Source: Snodgrassella alvi_G (GTDB lineage: Bacteria > Pseudomonadota > Gammaproteobacteria > Burkholderiales > Neisseriaceae). From it: a stretch of 8,913 bases of DNA. The position numbers were made by a program, and so were the translations under genes. Of this stretch, positions 1 to 6,565 are shown one piece after another (positions within the stretch are counted from its first letter, which is position 1; every line of letters begins with the position of its first letter). The stretch lies in contig CAMLCH010000048.1 of NCBI GenBank assembly GCA_946478525.1, positions 1 through 8,913 on the forward strand. Direction: 5' to 3'. Under the pieces are notes generated by a model. That model saw only the letters and a list, made by a program, of their open reading frames with translations, ran no database searches and was not told the DNA's origin.

Positions 1-175
1 TTAAAATTTAATTTATTGAAATTTATAGCCATAGATTGCATTAAACTTGGCAGTCCTTATCAAAACGGCTATATAGAACGATTTAACCGAAGATATCGAA
101 CGGAGGTATTAGATTTGTAGATATTTAAAAATCTAGAATAAGCAAAAAATAACGAAAGAATGGTTAAAAATATTC
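1..175 (+). pseudogene. IS3-family transposase (OrfB), C-terminal remnant
   Basis: Frame 1 is open from the window edge to a TAG at 118-120 and encodes 39 residues ending in LGSPYQNGYIERFNRRYRTE followed by VLDL. This is the signature end of the IS3-family rve/DDE integrase core; the glutamate in YIERFN (codon 76-78) is the third catalytic acidic residue. The normal protein continues past this point. Here the continuation reads IFKNLE (121-138), a TAA at 139-141, and then, after an apparent 2-base deletion, ITKEWLKI in another frame (149-172), which fits the usual family continuation. The remnant is therefore broken by two stops and a frameshift, and a Pro-to-Leu change precedes GSP. The rest of the transposase lies beyond the left edge or is lost. 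The family call is firm; the exact 3' limit is uncertain because the opposite strand may carry the start of another decayed gene at 133-180. Confidence 0.8.
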
Positions 176-916
176 TTCATTTCTCTGGTCTAAAAAGGTA
201 AAAATTAAATAGTTATCTAGCATTAGGTGGTTAATGGATAATATAAGAATGTATTCAAGATACGTTTGCAAGAATGTAAAGATGCGTTTTATATTATAGT
301 TGATATAGTATTGAAGTAGATTATATTTGACATAGTATTGTTTTAGATCCCACTTTTCCAAGTACATCAGATCTAATCCAGATTTTGCCAAGTAATAAAA
401 TTCTCCCTCACCAAACGGAGAAATGATAAAGCGTAAAGATTGTGTGTTTTGTTCAGTTTCCAGAGTGTACTTGACATGATTGAACTCGTAGGAACATGAA
501 TTTGTCTCGTCTACAGATGTGCATACTTTATTATGTTCGAAGTCACTAAGCACAAAATCAGGATCAAATGCCTCACTAATAAGCTGAATAGATTGCTGGC
601 ATTTATTCATACCGGTTAATTTATTATTTGAGAATTGGTCACAGGTAAGTTCAAGTCTTGCTACCAACTCAAGCAAGCTATTCATGTCAAGATAGATATT
701 AGGTCTAAAGAGATAAATGATTTCAGATTGATGGTTTTCATCTTTTTTAATCGGTTTCAGATTATATCGATATTGCTTATTTAAAGTATTAAATTTCTCT
801 ATAAAATCAGATGTTTTGATTTTATAGATGGGTGGGTCTATCACTACAGTTGCTAATGCTGAGTAAGAGATTAGCTGACAGACAACAAAAATAATGGCTA
901 TAAATATTTTTTGCAT
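164..916 (-). CDS. exported protein of unknown function
   Basis: This 250-residue protein was not recognised. Residues 1-22 form a clear Sec signal peptide (a Lys at position 3, a hydrophobic core IFIAIIFVVCQLI, and a likely cleavage after SALA), so it should reach the periplasm or outside. The mature part starts near TVVIDPPIYKIKTSDFIEKF and has four cysteines (about residues 92, 105, 131 and 141) that could form two disulfides. No lipobox and no later membrane segment are clear. The start ATG (914-916) is supported by the signal peptide; the Shine-Dalgarno is weak (AGAG about 10 bases upstream). Near the C-terminus a 9-residue unit is duplicated (QYYVKYNLL, QYYINYNIK). The last 30-40 residues are encoded by DNA (164-298) that duplicates this gene's own upstream region, so the C-terminus is probably an abnormal read-through extension. 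Its position beside IS debris and repeats suggests an accessory gene. A secreted immunity-like or effector-related protein is possible but has no direct support. Confidence 0.6.
   Translation of the reverse strand: MQKIFIAIIFVVCQLISYSALATVVIDPPIYKIKTSDFIEKFNTLNKQYRYNLKPIKKDENHQSEIIYLFRPNIYLDMNSLLELVARLELTCDQFSNNKLTGMNKCQQSIQLISEAFDPDFVLSDFEHNKVCTSVDETNSCSYEFNHVKYTLETEQNTQSLRFIISPFGEGEFYYLAKSGLDLMYLEKWDLKQYYVKYNLLQYYINYNIKRIFTFLQTYLEYILILSINHLMLDNYLIFTFLDQRNEEYF
182..298. repeat. diverged direct repeat, copy A
   Basis: Bases 182-251 match 924-992 at about 61 of 70 aligned positions with one gap. After a 24-base insertion in this copy, 276-298 matches 992-1014 at 19 of 23 positions. The insertion looks like an internal duplication, because AAGAATGTA occurs twice here (from 245 and from 270). 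Copy B is the DNA directly upstream of the exported-protein gene read on the minus strand. Copy A is thus a second copy of that upstream region, lying inside the 3' end of the same gene and next to the IS3 remnant. Confidence 0.8.
287..340 (-). repeat. 27-base tandem duplication inside the exported-protein gene
   Basis: Read on the minus strand, 340-314 and 313-287 are two adjacent 27-base units, each starting CAATACTAT. They agree at 19 of their first 21 bases and diverge over the last six. The unit is a multiple of three and keeps the frame, giving the peptide repeats QYYVKYNLL and QYYINYNIK. This looks like a slippage duplication near the C-terminus. Confidence 0.7.
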
Positions 917-923
917 TTAGCTA

Positions 924-1014
924 TCTCTGGTTTAAAAAAGTAAAAATTCAATAGTTATCTGGCATTAGGCGTTACTAGATAATATAATAATGCAAAGATA
1001 TGTTTTATTTTATA
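924..1014. repeat. diverged direct repeat, copy B (upstream region of the exported-protein gene)
   Basis: This is the partner of the repeat at 182-298, about 87 percent identical over its first 69 bases. On the minus strand it ends 7 bases before the ATG at 916 and so should contain the promoter and leader of that gene. I see no strong sigma-70 promoter in it; the best pair, TTATCT and GATAAC spaced 17 bases apart, is weak. The copy at 182-298 has the same relation to a possible vestigial ATG at 178-180. Confidence 0.75.
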
Positions 1015-1263
1015 TATATTATGTTATTTCTATGAAAAATAGAATGATATAAATCAAAATTTAAGGGGTTTGACTGATGATATTATCAATCCATTTGAGA
1101 TAAATATCTGGCAATCAATGTAAAAGGCTGAAGTAAATTATCGATTCCCCCAAATTGATGAAATAGTAAAGTGAATAAAAGGCTTATCAAATTAAGTACA
1201 CATTATCATCCCCTTATAATGATGACCAAAATAGTGCCGGAGATCATCAAGTAATAAATAACG
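1015..1263. other. gene-free AT-rich stretch downstream of the DUF2339 pseudogene
   Basis: No open frame with recognisable content occurs here on either strand. On the minus strand it directly follows the last recognisable DUF2339 residues. A few residues after the TAG at 1264-1266 (RYLLLD, just inside this stretch) could still be family sequence, and beyond that nothing aligns by eye. It is most likely the eroded remainder of that gene plus intergenic DNA. Confidence 0.5.
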
Positions 1264-2060
1264 CTATAGATTACCTCGTTTTGTTGTTAGCAAAATAGGT
1301 GCTAAATGTTCGCCAATACAAGCAATAATTGCTAAACTCAATGCGCGCTGTAAAACAGCAAATAAAATGCTGGTGGCACGTATCACAGCTAAGCATACAA
1401 AAGCCAATAACAAAGGAACAAGACTGTAAGTTTGAAGGCAGCAAATACGATCATATATAAAACGCCAAATGCACCACCCTGAAGTATTAAGACATACAGT
1501 TGTTCTTTAATACGTAAATGCCAGCCTATCATTAATAATATAATACCCAAAGCCAAAACGCCCAGAGAGCACACCTCTTCTATCAATAATTGAAAATTGA
1601 ACCTATATTTGCATAAAATGGAAATGCCGAAAATAGAATAATAATGCTGACTTTGGCAATAGGATTATTTGTTATCAGCCAAGATAATAAAGAATTAAAA
1701 GAATTAGCATTATTCTAATGCAGATATATATGATTCTGCTTTTGACGTTGAAATTTTGATTGGTCTTTGAGATTGAGCGAGTAGGATTGAGTAATACCGT
1801 TAAATGTTTCTAAGCTTGTTGGTACTGATGTTGATTTGTTTGGCTAACAGGTGTTCTGGGCTGATCATCTTTTATTGGAGAATCCGGAATGATTTTTTCC
1901 GAAACAGCTGAGATTTTGTTATATTCAGTTGTTTCAAATTCGTTAATTTTTGTTCCTCATATTGCTTTTGTATAACTGATATAGGTAAATTAAGATGATT
2001 AAATATTGAAAGGATAACTCTAATAAATACTATAATCAGTAGATAAAAACATTTATTTAT
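1264..2060 (-). pseudogene. DUF2339 family multi-pass membrane protein, decayed N-terminal part
   Basis: Pieces in different frames line up in the order expected for a DUF2339 predicted membrane protein. From 2054, CFYLLIIVFIRVILSIF is an N-terminal membrane segment, followed by a coiled-coil-like stretch (IQKQYEEQKLTNLKQLN). A frame change at the A6 run (1893-1898 on the plus strand) leads into a Pro/Gln/Thr-rich linker ending at a TAG (1810-1812). From about 1690 the frame reads NSLLSWLITNNPIAKVSIII, the family's conserved WL..NP..K.G block, to a TGA at 1583-1585. A one-base shift gives IEEVCSLGVLALGIILLMIG and then LQGGAFGVLYMIVFAAFKL. Another shift at about 1419 gives LSLAIIACIGEHLAPILLTT, ending at TAG 1264-1266. 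Intact family members are usually several times longer, so most of the C-terminal membrane segments are missing. No proper start codon is in frame with the first segment; an ATG at 2050-2052 is one frame off. The gene is non-functional as it stands. Confidence 0.8.
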
Positions 2061-2093
2061 CTTTGTATTTACTCTATTCGTTTGTAATTATAA

Positions 2094-2119
2094 AACAATT
2101 ATTACAGTGAGTAATTGTT
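2094..2119. other. inverted repeat in intergenic DNA
   Basis: AACAATTA (2094-2101) is mirrored exactly by TAATTGTT (2112-2119) around a 10-base spacer; as RNA the stem can grow to about 10 pairs with one G-U. It lies about 40 bases upstream of the DUF2339 pseudogene start, so it may be a leftover operator of that gene or a weak hairpin. There is no GC-rich stem or clean T-run, so I do not call it a terminator. Confidence 0.35.
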
Positions 2120-2393
2120 ATTTAAATAAATGAAATTTAATGGATAATTTTAATATTTCAAAGAGGTTTTTGAAACTATTATTCTAAATAATACTTTGTA
2201 TGCTTTTGATATAATAAAATTTTATTCAGAATATGATGGGTAAGTATTTAATAAAAATCTAAAATTTATCTAGTGCGTCACACTAAAGAATTTTTAAAAT
2301 ATTTTTCTGGTATTTTTATATGATCTGTGGTGAAATGAAATTACAATAGCATCATCAGAGTTAATATGATTTAGTCTTACTGTTCATTTCTTT
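2120..2393. other. AT-rich intergenic region upstream of gloA
   Basis: No credible open frame is present. The only structures I see are a short inverted repeat (TAGTG, 5 bases, CACTA at 2271-2285) and the candidate gloA promoter near its end. This stretch separates the decayed accessory block from the preserved housekeeping genes. Confidence 0.5.
2341..2370 (+). promoter_or_regulatory. candidate sigma-70 promoter for gloA
   Basis: TTACAA (2341-2346) and TATGAT (2365-2370) are spaced 18 bases apart, matching the sigma-70 consensus at 4 of 6 and 5 of 6 positions. Transcription would start near 2377 and leave a leader of about 90 bases before the gloA ATG. In DNA this AT-rich such pairs also arise by chance. 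Confidence 0.4.
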
Positions 2394-2465
2394 TTGATGG
2401 ATTTCTTGCCTGCAGCAAGTAGTATGATATCCTTTACTATAAACAAAAAATTAAAGGAATACACC

Positions 2466-2846
2466 ATGAGAATGTTACATACTATGCTGCGTGTTGGTGA
2501 TTTGGATAAATCTCTGGCATTTTATCAGGACGTCTTAGGTATGAAATTATTACGCCGAGAAGATTTTCCCGGGGGGCGTTTTACTCTAGCTTTTGTTGGC
2601 TATGGCGAAGAGGCTGATCATACGGTATTGGAACTCACGTATAATTGGGACACCCATAGCTATGAAATGGGAAATGCTTATGGACATATTGCCATAGAAG
2701 TCGATGACGCTTATGCAGCTTGTGAGGCTGTACGTGCGAAAGGACAAAAAGTGATTCGTGAAGCTGGTCCTATGCAACATGGCACTACGGTAATTGCTTT
2801 TGTTGAAGATCCAGATGGTTATAAAATCGAATTTATTCAGAAATAA
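2466..2846 (+). CDS. gloA: lactoylglutathione lyase (glyoxalase I)
   Basis: This enzyme isomerises the hemithioacetal of methylglyoxal and glutathione to S-lactoylglutathione in the cytoplasm, the first step of methylglyoxal detoxification. The 126-residue protein is close to the usual 130-140 residues and carries both beta-alpha-beta-beta-beta modules of the VOC fold. All four metal ligands of the E. coli enzyme are present at the same numbers: His5 (MRMLH), Glu56 (VLELTYNWD), His74 (AYGH) and Glu122 (YKIEF). The lack of the long insertions of the zinc type suggests the Ni/Co-dependent bacterial class. An in-frame ATG at 2394 would add 24 residues, but 2466 is the right start: it gives the family's MR.LHTM N-terminus and has AAGGA (2454-2458) 7 bases upstream. 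It is a single-gene unit ending in a strong terminator. The sequence closely resembles Neisseria GloA as I remember it. Confidence 0.96.
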   Translation: MRMLHTMLRVGDLDKSLAFYQDVLGMKLLRREDFPGGRFTLAFVGYGEEADHTVLELTYNWDTHSYEMGNAYGHIAIEVDDAYAACEAVRAKGQKVIREAGPMQHGTTVIAFVEDPDGYKIEFIQK

Positions 2847-2884
2847 CAAAGCTGATAGTTATTATTCGTAAAAAGATTGATATT

Positions 2885-2923
2885 AATTGATCCTCCTGCA
2901 GTCCGAGAGAGGATCAATTTTTT
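2885..2923 (+). terminator. intrinsic terminator of gloA
   Basis: AATTGATCCTC (2885-2895) pairs perfectly with GAGGATCAATT (2909-2919), an 11-base stem around a 13-base loop. A run of six T (2918-2923) overlaps the end of the stem. It lies about 40 bases after the gloA stop codon. Confidence 0.88.
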
Positions 2924-2929
2924 GACGAG

Positions 2930-3562
2930 CTTGTTTCCTTTTTTGCATTTAAACGATAATGTGAATGAACTTAAATAGTTATTATATTGTGCATGACTGG
3001 GTATCTTGAGCATTTTGCTTTGACTGTTGTGGTTATGAAATGTACAAGATGTAAATATAATTTAAGTTATTAATTGGGTTTTAAAAGCAAAATTTTTGTA
3101 AATATCTACACTATATTTTTTTGCTTAAAGAAAGAAATTACAGGGTCTTATAATAGATGATTTTGTATGCAGTGAAAATATTTCTATTAAATCTAAATTG
3201 ATAAATCAACAAACATTCTTTATAGTCTGTTACAGTATCGTTAAAGAGTTTTAATGATCTAACAAATTAAATGCAGTTTGTGTTGGTTGGCGTTCATATT
3301 TTGTATGATGTGGATGAATTCTGATACGTTGTATTTGCCTTGTAATCACAAGGCCAAATCTTTGTTTTACTCTAAAGCTTTTTACCTGCTTTGCCTGAAT
3401 GGAATCTGTAAGATGTATAGGCATCCAGTCTCTTTATATTAGCAATTGGATGAATAGCATGATTAAGTGGTTGAAGTTCAATTCAATTTGCTGGGCTGTT
3501 ATGCGATAACGTTTTGAGCAGATATTAGTTTAAGTGCATATCCTTGGGAAAGGAAATATATA
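2930..3562. other. long gene-poor region upstream of pntA
   Basis: About 630 bases lie between the gloA terminator and pntA with no recognised gene. A 57-codon minus-strand frame (3251-3424) is open but matches nothing I know, and a hairpin lies at 3337-3354. The pntA promoter is not obvious: the best pair near the gene, TTCAAT and TATGCG spaced 17 bases apart, is poor. The region could hold a long leader, a small RNA or simply eroded DNA. Confidence 0.5.
3337..3354. other. short perfect hairpin
   Basis: GCCTTGT (3337-3343) pairs with ACAAGGC (3348-3354) around the four-base loop AATC. Flanking TTT and AAA can extend the stem across one bulged C. It is GC-rich for this stretch and lies about 210 bases before pntA. 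No good T-run follows (CTTTGTTTTA comes several bases later), so a terminator or attenuator role is only possible. Confidence 0.4.
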
Positions 3563-5101
3563 ATGAAAATAGGTATTCCACGCGAATCTCTGGCTGGTGA
3601 GACAAGAGTGGCTGCAACGCCCAAAACCGTTGCTCAATTGATTAAATTGGGACATGAAGTAGTCATTGAATCTGATGCCGGTAAAGCAGCTAGTTTATCT
3701 GACGGGCTGTACCGGGATGCTGGTGCAACAGTTACTGATGCTAAAACTGTATGGCAGTGTCCAGTATTGTTTAAAGTTAATGCACCGAATATGCAGGAAA
3801 TTGCTGAAATTCAACCAGGAACAATTCTGGTAAGTTTCATTATGCCAGCGCAACATCCAGAACTAATACAGGCGCTACAGGAAAAAAATATTACCGTAAT
3901 GGCCATGGATATGGTGCCACGCATTTCCAGAGCTCAGGCTATGGATGCATTGTCATCTATGGCCAATATCAGTGGTTACCGAGCAGTAATTGAGGCGGCT
4001 GAAAATTTTGGTCGTTTTTTTACCGGGCAAATTACTGCTGCGGGTAAAGTTCCACCAGCTGAAGTGTTGATTATTGGTGCTGGTGTGGCTGGTCTGGCTG
4101 CTATCGGTACTGCACGACAACTTGGGGCAATTGTGAATGCCTTTGATACCCGCCCAGAAGTTGCCGATCAGATTGAATCTATGGGTGGAAAATTTCTGCA
4201 TTTGGATTATCAAGAAGAGGAAAGTGGTAGTGGTGATGGTTATGCCAAAACCATGAGTGCTGCTTATATTGAAGCAGAAATGAAGCTATTTGCCGATCAG
4301 GCTAAACAGGTCGATATTATCATTACTACTGCTGCTATACCGGGAAAACCGGCACCAAAACTGATCACCAAAGAAATGGTAGACAGTATGCGCGAAGGTT
4401 CTGTGGTGGTGGATTTGGCAGCTGCTACCGGTGGTAATTGTGAATATACTGAAGCGGGTAAAATTATTACCACACCAAATGGTGTTAAGATAATTGGTTA
4501 TACAGATATGGCTAACCGATTAGCTGGTCAGTCTTCACAATTATATGGCACCAATCTGGTTAATCTGGCTAAATTACTGACGCCAAATAAAGACGGAGAA
4601 TTGGTGCTGAATTTTGAGGATGTCATTATTCGTAATATGACAGTCACTCATGATGGTAATCTGATGTATCCGCCTCCACCTATTCAGGTTTCTGCTGCGC
4701 CTCAAGCTAAAACTCAGGCTGCACCCACTCCTGAACCTGCACCAGCAGCGAAGCCATCCTCACCTTATGCAAAATTTATCTGGGCTGCTGTCGCCGTGAT
4801 TTTGATGGTGTGGGTCGGCGCAGTTGCACCTGTCGCTTTTCTGAATCATTTTATGGTGTTTGTACTTGCCTGTGTTGTGGGTTATTTTGTGGTGTGGAAT
4901 GTCAGTCATTCTTTACATACTCCATTAATGTCAGTCACTAATGCTATTTCGGGCATTATTATTGTCGGCGCATTATTACAAATCGGACAGGGACATGGCT
5001 TTGTGTCGTTTATGGCATTTATTGCTGTGGCTATTGTCAGCGTCAATATTTTCGGTGGTTTTGCTGTTACCCGCCGCATGCTCAATATGTTTCGTAAGTA
5101 A
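3563..5101 (+). CDS. pntA: proton-translocating NAD(P) transhydrogenase, alpha subunit
   Basis: PntA and PntB form the inner-membrane enzyme that uses the proton gradient to pass hydride from NADH to NADP+, a main NADPH source. The 512 residues match E. coli PntA (510). The NAD(H)-binding domain I covers about residues 1-375 and starts MKIGIPRESLAGETRVAATP. Arg120, Gln125 and Asp128 form the RQD triad in the RISRAQAMDAL loop, GAGVAGLAAIG (172-182) is the dinucleotide-binding loop, and GYAKTMS near 226-232 is the mobile loop. A Pro/Ala-rich linker (about 377-400) leads to four membrane helices (about 403-425, 427-447, 455-475 and 478-500). The start has AAGGAA (3550-3555) 7 bases upstream. pntB follows after 12 bases. 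The gene is intact, and the alpha/beta split matches the proteobacterial two-subunit form with all four C-terminal helices fused to domain I. Confidence 0.97.
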   Translation: MKIGIPRESLAGETRVAATPKTVAQLIKLGHEVVIESDAGKAASLSDGLYRDAGATVTDAKTVWQCPVLFKVNAPNMQEIAEIQPGTILVSFIMPAQHPELIQALQEKNITVMAMDMVPRISRAQAMDALSSMANISGYRAVIEAAENFGRFFTGQITAAGKVPPAEVLIIGAGVAGLAAIGTARQLGAIVNAFDTRPEVADQIESMGGKFLHLDYQEEESGSGDGYAKTMSAAYIEAEMKLFADQAKQVDIIITTAAIPGKPAPKLITKEMVDSMREGSVVVDLAAATGGNCEYTEAGKIITTPNGVKIIGYTDMANRLAGQSSQLYGTNLVNLAKLLTPNKDGELVLNFEDVIIRNMTVTHDGNLMYPPPPIQVSAAPQAKTQAAPTPEPAPAAKPSSPYAKFIWAAVAVILMVWVGAVAPVAFLNHFMVFVLACVVGYFVVWNVSHSLHTPLMSVTNAISGIIIVGALLQIGQGHGFVSFMAFIAVAIVSVNIFGGFAVTRRMLNMFRK

Positions 5102-5113
5102 GGGAGAAGCGTA

Positions 5114-6493
5114 ATGTCTCATGGTATTGTGACTGCGGCATATATTGTTGCTGCTGTAATGTTTATTTTAAGTCTGGCGGGATTGTCCCATCAGGAAACT
5201 GCCAAACGAGGTTGTTATCTGGGTATCGCAGGTATGACCATCGCCTTAATTGCCACGGTATTTAGCAAGGATGCACAAGGGTTGGGCTGGGTAATTATCG
5301 CCATGATTATTGGTGGTGCAGTAGGTCTGTATCAGGCCAAAAAAGTGGAAATGACCCAAATGCCAGAACTGATTGCGATGTTGCACAGTTTTGTTGGTCT
5401 GGCAGCGGTATTAGTGGGATTTAATAGTTATATTTACCCGATTGATGTTGATATTGATATGCACACCATTCATTTAGTGGAAGTGTATTTGGGTGTCTTT
5501 ATCGGTGCAGTGACTTTTAGTGGCTCGCTGGTGGCATGGGGTAAGCTCAACGGCAAAATTGCCAGTAAGCCATTGCAATTACCTAACCGCCATATGTTGA
5601 ATCTGGCTGCATTGTTATTATCGCTGTTGTTGATGTTCTGGTTCGTTGGTGCTGATGGTTCTACATTCGCGCTGGTGGTTATGACCATTATTGCTTTGGC
5701 TTTTGGTTACCATCTGGTGGCGTCCATCGGCGGTGCTGATATGCCAGTTGTGATTTCTATGCTGAATTCTTATTCTGGTTGGGCAGCAGCAGCAGCTGGT
5801 TTTATGCTGAATAATGATTTGCTGATTGTTACCGGTGCTCTGGTCGGTTCTTCTGGTGCTATCCTTTCTTACATTATGTGTCAGGCAATGAACCGCAAAT
5901 TTCTGTCTGTTATTGGTGGTGGCTTTGGAACGGAAACTGTTGCCAGCAGTAGTTCTGATGCTCCGGCTGGAGAAGTACAGGAAATCAAAGCGGAAGCAGT
6001 GGCTGATATGCTTAAAAATGCCAGTTCAGTTATTATTACACCGGGATATGGTATGGCAGTTGCTCATGCGCAAAATGCAGTTGCCAGTTTAACTAGCAAA
6101 CTGCGTGAGCAGGGTGTAAATGTACGTTTTGGGATTCATCCGGTAGCCGGACGGTTACCCGGTCATATGAATGTGCTACTGGCAGAAGCTAAAGTACCTT
6201 ATGATATCGTGCTGGAAATGGATGAAATCAATGATGATTTTCCAGAAACGGATGTGGTCTTGGTTATTGGTGCTAACGATACAGTTAATCCAGCAGCGGT
6301 AACTGATCCGGGAAGCCCGATAGCCGGTATGCCGGTATTGCATGTGTGGGAAGCTCAGAATGTGATTGTATTTAAACGTTCTATGAAGTCTGGTTATGCC
6401 GGTGTGGACAATCCACTGTTTTATAATGAAAATACTAAAATGTGTTTTGGCGATGCCAGAACGACTCTGGAAGAGGTTGATAAATACGTCTGA
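5114..6493 (+). CDS. pntB: proton-translocating NAD(P) transhydrogenase, beta subunit
   Basis: This is the membrane and NADP(H)-binding partner of PntA. Its 459 residues are close to E. coli PntB (462). The N-terminal 265 residues form the multi-helix proton channel. The key His91 (MLHSFVG) is present, as are Asp209 (GGADMP) and Asn218 (MLNSYSGWAAAAAGF), the counterparts of E. coli Asp213 and Asn222. Domain III follows from about residue 290, with PGYGMAVAHAQ (310-320), GIHPVAGRLPGHMNVLLAEA (340-359), GANDTVNPAA (386-395) and KRSMKSGYAGV (421-431), all of which line the NADP(H) site. The ribosome-binding site AGGGAGA (5101-5107) overlaps the pntA stop codon, pointing to coupled translation from one message. 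A strong terminator follows. Confidence 0.97.
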   Translation: MSHGIVTAAYIVAAVMFILSLAGLSHQETAKRGCYLGIAGMTIALIATVFSKDAQGLGWVIIAMIIGGAVGLYQAKKVEMTQMPELIAMLHSFVGLAAVLVGFNSYIYPIDVDIDMHTIHLVEVYLGVFIGAVTFSGSLVAWGKLNGKIASKPLQLPNRHMLNLAALLLSLLLMFWFVGADGSTFALVVMTIIALAFGYHLVASIGGADMPVVISMLNSYSGWAAAAAGFMLNNDLLIVTGALVGSSGAILSYIMCQAMNRKFLSVIGGGFGTETVASSSSDAPAGEVQEIKAEAVADMLKNASSVIITPGYGMAVAHAQNAVASLTSKLREQGVNVRFGIHPVAGRLPGHMNVLLAEAKVPYDIVLEMDEINDDFPETDVVLVIGANDTVNPAAVTDPGSPIAGMPVLHVWEAQNVIVFKRSMKSGYAGVDNPLFYNENTKMCFGDARTTLEEVDKYV

Positions 6494-6512
6494 CAATAAG
6501 TTCATAAAATGG

Positions 6513-6540
6513 CAGCCTGTATTAATACAGGCTGTTTTTT
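6513..6540 (+). terminator. intrinsic terminator of pntAB
   Basis: CAGCCTGTATT (6513-6523) and AATACAGGCTG (6524-6534) form a perfect 22-base palindrome, folding with a TTAA loop, followed directly by six T (6535-6540). It lies 19 bases after the pntB stop. The convergent gene mog ends at 6566, so the same hairpin may also stop mog transcripts, though on that strand the T-run is only four bases and offset. Confidence 0.9.
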
Positions 6541-6565
6541 ATTTGTAGAGTCGCTTTAATGGAAA

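Noticed and set aside
2394..2465. N-terminal extension of gloA from an earlier in-frame ATG
   Set aside because: The family N-terminus MR.LHTM and the metal ligand His5 match only the ATG at 2466, which also has AAGGA 7 bases upstream.
3035..3073. Tiny plus-strand frame MKCTRCKYNLSY with a zinc-ribbon-like CxxC
   Set aside because: Only 12 codons, no second CxxC and no ribosome-binding site; chance in AT-rich DNA.
6176..6505. Minus-strand frame of 109 codons opposite pntB
   Set aside because: It lies opposite a strongly conserved part of pntB (NADP domain); the peptide has no recognisable features. Other frames opposite or within pntA, pntB, gloA, mog and moaC were dismissed for the same reason.
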